Assembly: GCA_029948255.1 (NCBI GenBank)
Contig: JALIZF010001546.1
Location: 124,001-188,000, forward strand
Direction: 5' to 3'
Source: Telmatactis stephensoni
Lineage: Eukaryota; Cnidaria; Anthozoa; Actiniaria; Isophelliidae
DNA: 64,000 nt
This document shows, in pieces, positions 1 through 8,504 of the stretch. The translations under genes were made by a program, and so were the position numbers. The first letter of the stretch is position 1. Every line of letters begins with the position of its first letter. Under the pieces are notes generated by a model. That model ran no database searches and was not told where the DNA came from. It saw nothing but the letters and a program-made list of their open reading frames with translations.

Positions 1-57
1 AAACTGTGTGTGGTTCCCGATAGATTCTAGAATGCTTTGGTTAGGTTTTGAGAAGAC

Positions 58-411
58 CGAATGAGCTTTTATCATGTAATTCCAAAAGTCACAGTATAGA
101 AATATAATTACCATAGCTGGAAAGAGCGCGTCAAAATTAGTAAAACTGTGAAGTTTGAATGAACTCACGAAGATATGAATTTTCCGAAATCGAAATTTTG
201 CCATGAAAACATTCACTGGTAGGCAAGAGATGCCTACCAGCAAAGGTTTCCTTACAAATTCACACTTTTCAAAAATTCGTATTCTCGCGAGTTTGGGATT
301 TAATTCCTTCAAACTTCACTGTCTTGCTAATTTTAACATACTCTTTCCAGCTATGGTAATTCTTTTTCTCTTTTACGAATTTAAAAATACCCGATAAAAG
401 CTCATTGAACT
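58..411. repeat. Foldback (long palindrome) element
   Basis: The two halves are diverged reverse complements. The left arm has the segment AATTACCATAGCTGGAAAGAG and the right arm carries its complement near 340-360. The centre at about 225-245 is a perfect hairpin (CTGGTAGGCA / TGCCTACCAG). No coding capacity is seen. This is the structure of a non-autonomous foldback element or MITE. Confidence 0.6.
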
Positions 412-1604
412 GTGATTTCCGTCGGTCTCGGGTCCGTTATTTCAAGTACGATCGATGAAGCTTTAAAATCTTCTATGAATCAGCAAAATATTCAACAACA
501 AATCTCCTCTAGATTTGTAAACGCTAATTATATCTAACATATGGAAAGAACAACAATAATGCCGAAGAAAAAGGCTAAAAATTTACTTCGAAATGTCATC
601 TGTAAATGGCGGCCATTTTGTATCTAGTCACTCCTTGAACCTCGCGCGCGCAAAGCATTACTATACGGGGAGGTGTATTGCGCAATTTTGGCATTTTGTC
701 TTGACGCGAATCAGAAAAAAAAACAAAGGTAATTTAAGACTGGGCGACCACAGGTAGCCCAGTAATAAACAGTTCTCAGAATCCATGTTTACAACTTGCT
801 CTGTAAATATAATCAAGAACCACTTTTTTGGAATGTTAAAAGAGATTCAGCACTGAGTCCTAGAACTCTGTTAGTGAAAGGTCTAGAAAATTATCGCTGG
901 AGTTTTGGATATAGGTTCAAACTGGCGACTTACGGTTGAAACGCCGCTAAACTCTTGTACAAGAAGTAGTTGTCGTCTGTCGACGAGCCGAAGGCTGAGG
1001 TACTCGTTTGGCGTTTTCTTCGATTCCTGATAAAATTTCTTTACCCCATCTGAGAGAACTTGTGGCGACAGACTTTCTAAACTTTCTATTAGATAGGTTT
1101 TGGATAACCAGTCTAAAAACAGTAAATATCATTGTAATTTTGTTTGTATTTTATTCCGAGCTTTCGTATAAATTAAAAGGGCTCAGTTGGACTTAATCTC
1201 CATTTGGTGACTCCGAATCTGCCGGCCGTCAATCCCCCTCGATCCTTCGCTTTTTGCAGCACAGCATGGTTTTGAAAATCTCTTTCCCTATAGAGCTCTT
1301 CTTCTGCATGACATCGATGACTTTTGTGGTAAATAAGCTAATATACTTGAATCTTTACTGAATAAAGATTAAAAATTGAACTGCCAAGACTGAAAATCCT
1401 TCGATAAAAAGTGCTGAAAGGAGCCAGTTTGAAGAAAAATTTTCATCAGAAATGAAGTCGCTTCTGATTGGACGTATCATTTTTCTCACACGTGAAAAAA
1501 ACATACGCGCATTTTGATTGGCTGAGAGCAGGAGTCCATTGGACTGAGAGCAATGAACGAACGAAACTTTAGTAAATGGAATTTTAGTGAGTAAATCTCG
1601 ATAT
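412..1604. other. No gene recognised
   Basis: Only short, unconvincing reading frames occur here, without recognisable domains or splice-site-bounded exons. The stretch is AT-rich with a few CG-rich patches such as the GCGCGCGC run near 643. I see nothing I can name. Confidence 0.4.
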
Positions 1605-1690
1605 GAATAGAATAGAATAGAATAGAATAGAATAGAATAGAATAGAATAGAATAGAATAGAATAGAATAGAATAGAATAGAATAGAATAG
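1605..1690. repeat. (GAATA)n microsatellite
   Basis: About 17 uninterrupted copies of a 5-bp unit (GAATA on the plus strand). The translated Phe-Tyr-Ser-Ile-Leu repeat on the minus strand is an artefact of this microsatellite and not a protein. Confidence 0.95.
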
Positions 1691-2059
1691 GTCATTTTTT
1701 CTCACAAAATCAAGTCAAAAGTTTTCCCCAGTGAGTTTTGTTAATTTTTTTAATGTTAAAACTTTTTACACCACCTTTCATCCACAAGGACTAACAATAA
1801 CAATGACAATTCTTTTATTTGCACCTTTGTTAATTAACCTATATAGAAATATGAACCTTTTAGCTAAGTTGCAAGCTCGATGGAAATAACCATGGGGGCT
1901 AAATAAGCCATTTAGCTCTCTAAAGCAATCAAAAAGTGCTTCGATATGGGTCATTATAAGTGTAGACACTGATGAATATATAATAAATGTTACAAATATA
2001 AGGGCACACATATACATAGAATATTTAAATAAATATAGAAAAAGGAATTAACAAATAGA

Positions 2060-2225
2060 TCAGGCGTAGCTATGTTCTGTACTCTGATGGAACACGAATG
2101 GAGCTGTAAAACACGAAAAAAGTTATAGAAAGCACGAGCCGTAGGCGAGTGATTTCTATAGCTTTTTTAGTGTTTTACAGCTTCAGGAGTGTTTCATCAG
2201 AGTACAGAACATAGCTACGCCTGAT
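2060..2225. repeat. Foldback MITE, hairpin
   Basis: A near-perfect palindrome. The left end begins GATCAGGCGTAGCTATG and the right end is its reverse complement. The arms are about 75 bp and meet at a short GC-rich centre (GAGCCGTAGGCGAG). No coding capacity. Confidence 0.8.
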
Positions 2226-2367
2226 CCATTTGCTTTATATAATAGAATTTTACGAGCAAAGAAAGCAAAACTGAGAATAAAAATTTAGGTAAACAGAGCG
2301 CGCGTCTTTCGACATTGAATCGACAAAATTTCACAGGATACTATCATATCGTCAAAATTAGTATAGG

Positions 2368-2527
2368 AAATCGCACGATCTTGAGTACAATTCGGAATTA
2401 ATAGGTACGAGCAATGTTTTGAAAGTTCTCAAAATAGGACGAGCCTTTAGGCGAGTCCTATTTGAGAGTTTTCAAAACATTACGAGTAACTATTAATTCT
2501 GAATTGTACGAGAAGATCGTGCGATTT
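2368..2527. repeat. Foldback hairpin
   Basis: Left arm AAATCGCACGATCTTGAG pairs with the right arm ending near 2527. The centre GACGAGCCTTTAGGCGAGTC resembles the centre of the neighbouring 2060-2225 palindrome. A flanking motif TATAATAGAATTTTACGAGC at about 2238 recurs inverted near 8427-8446, so related elements lie on both sides of the Maverick-like insertion. Confidence 0.75.
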
Positions 2528-2858
2528 TTATTTATAATACACTATCGTTGCCATAGCGACTTAATAGGTACTCTACAGAGTACAATTAACGATTTAATTG
2601 TACTCCTCTCGTCCAATCAGAATCGAGTAATTTTGTATAGTGTATTATAATGCAAAAAATAGTTTTTCTATAGTGTTTTATTCTACGTAATTCATTAAGT
2701 TACCTCATTTATTTTGAACCGGTGATTAGATTTCCCCAAAATCTATCTTGCCTGACATGACCCAAACTGAGGTTTACATCCAGAATCTTGAAAGTTGGCG
2801 AGGCGTACTTATCGGTACAAAAATGGATTCTGATAAGTAAAGAAACTTCTTGTCGTCG

Positions 2859-2864
2859 TCTTCA
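2859..2864. repeat. Target-site duplication, left copy (TCTTCA)
   Basis: Six bases directly outside the left TIR, identical to 7832-7837 outside the right TIR. Moving the boundary by one base destroys the match, which fixes the element ends. Confidence 0.85.
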
Positions 2865-3567
2865 AGTAGATATGGAGTACCACTCCTACGCCACCCAGAG
2901 CTCCGGAGCTCTGGAGCAACAAATTAGTTATTCCGGAGCAGTGGACAAACAAAAGAAATTCTTTCCGGAGCAGCTAAGTAAATTATTTCGGAGCAACCAA
3001 CAAAAGAACTTCTTTCCGGTGCGTCCGAGGAACGAATGAAATACTGGGAAAACTCCGTTGCGAAGCAACCGAACAACTTTTTCGGAGTTTCAAACAAAAG
3101 AACGAGTTGGTAGTGGCACGCGCCACGCTTAAGCGTCTATTGTTTTTCGATTCTGCCACCTGCAAAAGGTATTGTTTTCAATTCCTGGCTCTTTTAAGAA
3201 TGAACAAAAGTTTAGTTAAGCGAGCGAATAGACCATTCTATTGAGAGCGTGACGGCTTTTGTCCGTGAAACGGTCACCTGTAGAACTATTGTGTTTATAA
3301 CTTTCAATACCCAAAATGAACTTCAATTCGACTTATATGTATTTGATTCAATGATTTCAGTCTCAAAATATAGCAGCTGTCAAACAAAACATGACGCAAC
3401 CATTCATATGCTATTGAATATTTATTCTATTGCATTCATGGAAAGTAACAATCTACAGGTTTCTTCTAGTAACCATGGAAACCATCTTTCGAGCTGGTCC
3501 ACAGGGATCCCAAACAAGATCAAATGTTATTTTATTAAGTACAACAAATATTGTCTTCAGTTCCCTC
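2865..3567 (+). repeat. Left terminal inverted repeat of the Maverick-like element
   Basis: About 703 bp, matching the right arm 7207-7831 in reverse complement with few substitutions. It is about 78 bp longer, mostly because a block with the motif TTCCGGAGCA and ACAAAAGAA.TTCTTTCCGG is repeated in the outer 160 bp. A smaller 6-bp difference lies near 3109. It contains an inward-facing open frame from 3249 that is also open in the right arm. A TTTATT at 3531-3536 gives an AATAAA on the minus strand downstream of the ATPase gene. Confidence 0.88.
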
Positions 3568-3581
3568 GTTACATTCAGTTC

Positions 3582-5045
3582 TTAATGTTTTTCCCAGCCA
3601 GGAATAAATTTAATCACGGCTCTCAATCGTTCTGAACGTCTTGGGGGTTGGAATACCTGTCCTCTGTACTTGTGCTCATCTTGATAACGTATCCACCTGA
3701 GAGGTTTTTCTTGGCTCGATGGGGGAGTAGGTGGAAACTCTCCTGGGACTGCACTCGACAGGGGGGTAAAAGGAGTGGGTTGATCCGAGGGAGCTTTTAA
3801 TGGGGTCGACGGTATTTCCTGTAAACTAGCAGTTTTAAAAGGCGTTCTAACTTTGGATGTCAGACGTTGAAGAAAGGAGGGTTCTTTCGGTGTTGCTGTG
3901 GCAATACCACTGTCACTGGGCAGAGTTGCTGTAGGGACGTTTTCTGAGGTCGTCACGTTAGAAGGTTGACTCTGAACAGACATGGTTGGTACGGTTGGTT
4001 TCTGTCTCGGTATCGTGAAACCGTTATTGGAGAGTTGCTGTTGATGGACGAGGTAACGAGTCAACAGTGGCTCATATTGTTTGGTTTTCACCTCCGGAGG
4101 TAGGGAAGGGTCATTCAAAATAGTGTCCATCTGTTCTGCCAATTCCTGCATGACTTTAAGAACGGGTGACTGTAAGTACCCCTGACGCTCAAAATAGTTA
4201 GCCATGGTCTTCATCGAATCTGTTTGGCCTCCAGTCTGCGATAGGTGGGCGTCGTTCGGGAGAACATTCGTACGCAATCGACACTCCTCCCTGGTGTTGG
4301 GTTTGAGATCGAGGAACAGGTAGCCGTACGACCGCTGAACGGCGGCCTCGTACTTTTGAACAAACTGTTCCGTCTTTCCTGGGTACATTTGTTTTCCTAA
4401 CGTCATCATCTGCAATTTGTCTCTGGGGTTTTTAAACAAGACGAGGTACGATGCATTCAGACTCAAGGTGCGCATGATCTTGCCTTGAAAATAAACATTT
4501 TGCAAGAGGAACACGACACTGAGATTTCGGTGATGGGAACCCTTTGTAAACAAATTCAGGATTCGTTTGTCGTTGGAGGTCTCGGTCATTTGGTCATCGA
4601 TAACCATCACATTGTTGATCTTGGGGTCAAAGTACCAATCCTCGTCGAGGTCATGAGGTATCCCTTTGACAAACTCGATCCCAGGTACCGTTTTGAGCAT
4701 CTGGTCGTAGGCCGGTTGCCACTGGGAATAACTCCATACAATACGTTGGGGCGGGGGATGAATGACTTGAGCTCCGTGCTCAAGAAGGTTCTGAACCCAG
4801 ACCGTCTTTCCAGAGCCGGTCATTCCAGCCACTAAGGCCGTGAAGGGATGAAGTAACCGAAAGCGGTCACATTTGGTTTCCACAGGCTTCGTCTGGGGAT
4901 AGGGAGTAAACCGCTGACCCCATTTTGTGCATTTTTCCTGACCAAGCCAATACGTCCGCTGTGAATTGTCCAACTTATGAGTTCTACTTAAATGAGTGTA
5001 TATGTTTTGTTGCGGCTTGCCGCATATAGGACACATCCGCACCAT
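3582..5045 (-). CDS. Zinc-finger plus FtsK/HerA-type packaging ATPase (A32-like)
   Basis: A 487-residue single-exon frame. Residues 5-23 form a C2H2-like finger (Cys5, Cys8, His18, His23). The P-loop GMTGSGKT lies at 74-81. The Walker B segment NNVMVIDDQM is near 144-153 with Asp150 and Asp151. It is followed by SHHRNLSVVFLLQN, the family's third conserved segment. This is the DNA-packaging ATPase fold of poxvirus A32 and Maverick/adintovirus elements, which pumps DNA into a capsid. The C-terminal third is Pro/Thr/Ser-rich and ends in a basic patch. The finger fused ahead of the ATPase may recognise the element's DNA (inference). It is divergent from the 5778 gene across the minisatellite. 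The start is the first Met, 43 bp below an ATAAATAG box. It is intact, with no frameshift seen. Confidence 0.88.
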   Translation of the reverse strand: MVRMCPICGKPQQNIYTHLSRTHKLDNSQRTYWLGQEKCTKWGQRFTPYPQTKPVETKCDRFRLLHPFTALVAGMTGSGKTVWVQNLLEHGAQVIHPPPQRIVWSYSQWQPAYDQMLKTVPGIEFVKGIPHDLDEDWYFDPKINNVMVIDDQMTETSNDKRILNLFTKGSHHRNLSVVFLLQNVYFQGKIMRTLSLNASYLVLFKNPRDKLQMMTLGKQMYPGKTEQFVQKYEAAVQRSYGYLFLDLKPNTREECRLRTNVLPNDAHLSQTGGQTDSMKTMANYFERQGYLQSPVLKVMQELAEQMDTILNDPSLPPEVKTKQYEPLLTRYLVHQQQLSNNGFTIPRQKPTVPTMSVQSQPSNVTTSENVPTATLPSDSGIATATPKEPSFLQRLTSKVRTPFKTASLQEIPSTPLKAPSDQPTPFTPLSSAVPGEFPPTPPSSQEKPLRWIRYQDEHKYRGQVFQPPRRSERLRAVIKFIPGWEKH

Positions 5046-5087
5046 CTCACGTCTTTTGAAGAATGAGACCCATTCTTGAAGGAAACG

Positions 5088-5095
5088 CTATTTAT
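5088..5095 (-). promoter_or_regulatory. ATAAATAG TATA-like box for the ATPase gene
   Basis: On the minus strand this reads ATAAATAG, 43 bp upstream of the ATPase start codon. The same octamer precedes the divergent gene at 5778. Position and identity of the pair suggest core promoter elements; function is inferred. Confidence 0.5.
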
Positions 5096-5134
5096 GGGCT
5101 ATGACCTAAATCTGAATAGAATAGATTTAACATT

Positions 5135-5668
5135 CTATCTAGTGTAGATTCTACTAGATACTAGATTCTACTAGATTCTACTAGATACTAGATTCTACTA
5201 GATTCTACTAGATACTAGATTCTACTAGATACTAGATTCTACTAGATTCAAGCTAGATTCTACTAGATTATAGCTAGTTACTAGATTTTAATATAGTCTA
5301 GTGTAGATTCTACTAGATTCTAGCTAGATTCTAGATTCTACTAGATACTAGATTCTACTAGATTCTAGCTAGATTCTAGATTCTACTAGATACTAAATTC
5401 TAGCTAGATACTAGATTCTACTAGATTATAGCTAGATTCTAGATTCTAGCTAGATACTAGATTCTACTAGATACTAGATATATTCTAGCTAGATACTAGA
5501 TTCTACTAGATTATAGCTAGATACTAGATTCTACTAGATTCTAGCTAGATACTAGATTCTAGATTCTAGCTAGATACTAGATTCTACTAGATTCTAGCTA
5601 GATACTAGATTTTATTATAGTCTAGTTTAGATTCTAGCTAGGGAACTAGATTCTAGTGTAGATTATAT
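5135..5668. repeat. CTAG-rich minisatellite between divergent genes
   Basis: About 530 bp built from interspersed 10-11 bp words such as ATTCTACTAG, ATACTAGATT and ATTCTAGCTAG. CTAG recurs roughly every 5-10 bp and many words are self-complementary. It fills the space between the two divergent promoters of the Maverick-like element. It could be neutral expansion, a replication or packaging signal, or a protein-binding array. Sequence alone does not decide. Confidence 0.9.
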
Positions 5669-5718
5669 CCTTCAAATGATAGAATTCCAACTGCCTTTAG
5701 TTGACAATGGAAAAAGGG

Positions 5719-5726
5719 ATAAATAG
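5719..5726 (+). promoter_or_regulatory. ATAAATAG TATA-like box for the 108-residue gene
   Basis: Identical octamer to the one at 5088-5095 on the other strand, 52 bp upstream of the ATG at 5778. The symmetrical placement around the minisatellite supports a bidirectional promoter region. Confidence 0.5.
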
Positions 5727-5777
5727 GAATGTTTTTCTGCCGTCCTTTCATTTGATGCAATCGGCTGTGCAGACAAC

Positions 5778-6104
5778 ATGAGCCACTTGCTAAGAGAAAA
5801 TTTTGGCTATTTGTGTCATTTAACCAATTGTTTTCCTCACCAAAGAAGGCTTTTGCTGTCTACCGCTAGTCCAGAACAGGTTCATGCCATTTGTGAAGTT
5901 TGCTCGAATTTATCGAGAGGCCTGATCCCCATGAAGGATACACACAAAGAAAGACTAAGAAAGCACGTGGACGACATACGTACATTAGCCAATCCATCCG
6001 TTCCTTTCAAAACCAAAAAACAAATTCTTGCTCAGCGGGGCGATGGTTTTGTATCCGATGTCATGTCACCCCTGATGTCAGCTTTGAGCCTGTTTTTGTT
6101 ATAA
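5778..6104 (+). CDS. Small basic protein with hydrophobic tail, pX-like (108 aa)
   Basis: A 108-residue single-exon frame in the Maverick-like element. Residues about 33-80 are helical and basic, with SPEQVHAICEVCSNLSRG then KKQILAQRGDGF. The last 20 residues are hydrophobic (SPLMSALSLFLL). From memory, small proteins with this plan (AICE..NLL.G..P, a basic block, Q.GG, hydrophobic end) recur next to packaging ATPases in cnidarian and fish Maverick/adintovirus elements, and have been compared with adenovirus core protein pX. In those, a Gly-Gly marks a protease site; here it reads Gly-Asp-Gly, so the site may be lost. A DNA-condensing or membrane role is inference. The next gene begins 57 bp downstream. 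Confidence 0.6.
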   Translation: MSHLLRENFGYLCHLTNCFPHQRRLLLSTASPEQVHAICEVCSNLSRGLIPMKDTHKERLRKHVDDIRTLANPSVPFKTKKQILAQRGDGFVSDVMSPLMSALSLFLL

Positions 6105-6161
6105 GTATTTGTGTCTAGAAAGAAGAAGCTCATTTTGACGTTGATCCTTCGAGGGAGCAAC

Positions 6162-6983
6162 ATGAAAAGAGCACGTAGCGATTCCACTGACACTGAACGC
6201 GGTTCTGAATATTCTCATGACGGATGTGTTGACGCAGAACAGGACTTGTGGGACAAGGAAGATATTGAAGAAATTCTACAGGAACTCTCCCAGAGTATCC
6301 CAGAAGATAAGGCTCTAGCGTTTCTTCATATTCTGGCGGCTTCAAAAAGTATTTTATACTGGAATTCCCATGGGGAGATGCTGTATCACGAACGAAGAAT
6401 TCCCGTGACCAGCATGGCAGAGCTTATCGAGTATGCCATGTTGCCTTTCAATCTTGAAGTCAAAGTACCTCGTGGGTTGAAAACGTTCACTCAAGGATTA
6501 TCGGAGATCGGTATTGACAAGAAACTGATCCGTAATAAGAAGTTGCTGGCGGATCTGGTTGCTAGGCAACCGGAAGAGGACGAGGCAGACAGTGAAACTA
6601 GTGACGAATCCTCTGAAAGAGAAAGTTTCGAGTCGGACGCTGAAAGTGTTGGTGAAAGCTTAGAGCCAGAGGAGAGTTCCGAACCGGAGCTTTCCGAATC
6701 GGATGAGGAACCCAGAGAGTGTCACGTTTGCCGTGACTTTGTGAAGTTTTACTCCATTCCGGTGGTTGAATGCCCTTGCTGTTTGTGGCGTGAAGCATAT
6801 TACTGTCGCGAAAACGAATACATCGAGTGTGATGTTTGTACGCATGTCTTTCCAGCCAATGCTCAGACCACTAAAGTTAAATTTTGTCGCTGTACAGACT
6901 GTAACGCTGTACACCAACAGTCCCTAAAAACCAAGAAATTAAAACTCGTGGATGATCATCAAGAAGAATCAAGTGAATTGTAA
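6162..6983 (+). CDS. Acidic, cysteine-rich protein of the Maverick-like element (273 aa)
   Basis: Single-exon frame; the ATG at 6162 is chosen because the frame upstream has no ATG. Residues 30-136 form a folded region including YWNSHGEMLYHERRIP and PRGLKTFTQGLSEIGI. From memory, a similar block (W....G......RIPG, P.GW..F...L..I..P..LI.N) is frequent in cnidarian Maverick-like elements and has no assigned function. Residues 137-186 are a long Ser/Glu/Asp tract. Residues 187-251 hold ten cysteines (187, 190, 204, 206, 207, 215, 223, 226, 242, 244, plus 247) in CxxC and CxC pairs, resembling two or three zinc sites. The C terminus is Lys-rich then acidic. An AATAAA lies at 6997-7002. No function assigned. 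Confidence 0.6.
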   Translation: MKRARSDSTDTERGSEYSHDGCVDAEQDLWDKEDIEEILQELSQSIPEDKALAFLHILAASKSILYWNSHGEMLYHERRIPVTSMAELIEYAMLPFNLEVKVPRGLKTFTQGLSEIGIDKKLIRNKKLLADLVARQPEEDEADSETSDESSERESFESDAESVGESLEPEESSEPELSESDEEPRECHVCRDFVKFYSIPVVECPCCLWREAYYCRENEYIECDVCTHVFPANAQTTKVKFCRCTDCNAVHQQSLKTKKLKLVDDHQEESSEL

Positions 6984-6996
6984 AATCGATCACTTG

Positions 6997-7002
6997 AATA
7001 AA
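6997..7002 (+). terminator. AATAAA polyadenylation signal
   Basis: The hexamer lies 14 bp after the stop codon of the 273-residue gene. A second AATAAA is at about 7063-7068. Typical of eukaryotic mRNA 3' ends. Confidence 0.5.
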
Positions 7003-7102
7003 TGGAATGACTTTGAGACTGATTTGTTCCTTACTGAGTGGTTCTGAATTTCGTTAAGGCTGAGAATAAATGGTCAAAAATATACTATCCTCTACGTGTA
7101 CT

Positions 7103-7176
7103 CTCTTCATAGCTCAGTCGGTTAGAGCGCGGGACTGTAGTTCCTGAGGCCGTCGGTTCAAATCCGGCTGGAGAGA
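7103..7176 (+). tRNA. tRNA-Tyr (anticodon GTA), intronless, inside the Maverick-like element
   Basis: A full cloverleaf can be drawn. The acceptor CTCTTCA (7103-7109) pairs with TGGAGAG (7169-7175), with discriminator A7176. The D stem is GCTC/GAGC. The anticodon stem CGGGA/TCCTG has loop CTGTAGT, giving anticodon GTA at 7137-7139. The variable loop has 5 nt and the T stem GTCGG/CCGGC has loop TTCAAAT. Internal A box (TAGCTCAGTCGG) and B box (GGTTCAAATCC) are intact, and TTTTT at 7182-7186 is a Pol III stop. The first pair is C1-G72, the eukaryote/archaeal tRNA-Tyr identity pair. No intron follows the anticodon, although nuclear tRNA-Tyr genes of animals almost always have one. It lies 31 bp inside the right TIR. 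Confidence 0.92.
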
Positions 7177-7181
7177 CTCTC

Positions 7182-7186
7182 TTTTT
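7182..7186 (+). terminator. RNA polymerase III terminator (T5)
   Basis: TTTTT begins 6 nt after the tRNA-Tyr discriminator base, the usual place for Pol III termination. Confidence 0.7.
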
Positions 7187-7206
7187 CGAAAAACAAATTA
7201 AAGCTA

Positions 7207-7831
7207 GAGGGAACTGAAGACAGTACTTGTTGTACTTAACAAATTAACATTTGATCTTGTTTGGGATCCCTGTGGACCAGCTCGAAAGATGGTTTCCATG
7301 GTTACTAGAAGAAACCTGTAGATTGTTACTTTCCATGAATGCAATAGAATAAATATTCAATAGCATATAAATGGTTGCGTCATGTTTTGTTTGACAGCTG
7401 CTATATTTTGAGACTGAAATCATTGAATCAAATACATATAAGTCGAATTGAAGTTCATTTTGGGTATTGAAAGTTATAAACACAATAGTTCTACAGGTGA
7501 CCGTTTCACGGACAAAAGCCGTCACGCTCTCAATAGAATGGTCTATTCGCTCGCTTAACTAAACTTTTGTTCATTCTTAAAAGAGCCAGGAATTGAAAAC
7601 AATACCTTTTGCAGGTGGCAGAATCGAAAAACAATAGACGCTTAAGCGTGGCGCGTGCCAACTCGTTCTTTTGTTTGAAACTCCGAAAAAGTTGTTCGGT
7701 TGCTTCGCAACGGAGTTTTCCCAGTATTTCATTCGTTCCTCAGACGCACCGGAAAGAATTTCTTTTGTTTGTCAACTGCTCCGGATGCTCCGGAGCTCTG
7801 GGTGGCGCAGGATTGGTACTCCATATCTACT
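7207..7831 (-). repeat. Right terminal inverted repeat of the Maverick-like element
   Basis: About 625 bp, the reverse complement of 2865-3567. The inner boundary is where the shared TTCCCTC / GAGGGAA ends. It carries fewer copies of the CCGGAGC subterminal motif than the left arm. The close match suggests recent insertion or gene conversion between the arms. Confidence 0.88.
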
Positions 7832-7837
7832 TCTTCA
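7832..7837. repeat. Target-site duplication, right copy (TCTTCA)
   Basis: Identical to 2859-2864. See the left copy. Confidence 0.85.
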
Positions 7838-8504
7838 ACAAGCATGTTGACTTCAAATTGTTGTTTTCAGAAATCGTAGAAATATTGAATGAGTCTCAGA
7901 CTCAGATTTAAGTACATTCTTGCTTTTACAACGTTGAGTGAAGACTGTAGCTCCTCGACAAACATCCAAAATACTCGATCGAAAAAGCTTACAAATTATA
8001 TTTTACAGCTCCAAAAGTTTTGGTTCCAGTTTATAGAAGACGTCAGCTTTGCCTTGAAACCCACAACCTGAAGGTCATTTACATTTGCTGTCTTTTTTTC
8101 CGTGTTATTTGCGTAAAAATCAACTTAAAAGCAAAGAGGTTTGCTTTTCTTTCATCGCATTACCTTTTCGCGCCGTTCGGGTGTACAAACGCGCGCGTTC
8201 GCTAACAGAAAATGGCGGGAATTTTCACTTGGTCTTGGTCGCCAGGGATTGTGCAATAAAGGAATAAATTTTCTTGTGTTTACTGAAGAAATTTTTGTTT
8301 ATTTTGCGAATGAAATAGGCTTGAAGGACTCACAACAAAGATTGTGAGTAAAAGATTTTGATTTTGTGACGTCACTTCTATTATCTGTACTCTGATAAAG
8401 TATGGCTAATTGACCAATCAGATCGCGCGCTCGTAAAATTCTATTATATAAATAGAAATAAACGATTATAAAGCGAAAGAAAAAATAAGAATGGAGAAAC
8501 ATTA
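7838..8504. other. Flank of the Maverick-like element; foldback remnants only
   Basis: No gene recognised. The part 8370-8446 (TCTGTACTCTGATAAAG, then CTCGTAAAATTCTATTATA) is related, in inverted orientation, to the foldback sequences at 2060-2260. Confidence 0.45.

Larger units (their letters stand above)
2865..7831. mobile_element. Small Maverick/Polinton-type element with TIRs and 6-bp target duplication
   Basis: A 4,967-bp element bounded by long TIRs whose outer ends read AGTAGATATGG on the left and CCATATCTACT on the right. It is flanked on both sides by TCTTCA (2859-2864 and 7832-7837), a perfect 6-bp duplication. A 6-bp duplication, TIRs beginning AG and a packaging ATPase gene are the hallmarks of Mavericks/Polintons and related adintoviruses. 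Full elements are usually 15-20 kb with protein-primed polymerase B, retroviral-type integrase, protease and capsid genes, and none of these is present. What remains is an ATPase gene on the minus strand, a CTAG minisatellite, two close-packed plus-strand genes and a tRNA-Tyr. All three reading frames are open, so the insertion is probably young. I read it as a non-autonomous, possibly satellite-like derivative mobilised and replicated by a helper. Confidence 0.85.

Noticed and set aside
1486..1705. Repeated Phe-Tyr-Ser-Ile-Leu peptide on the minus strand
   Set aside because: Pure translation of the (GAATA)n microsatellite in two frames.
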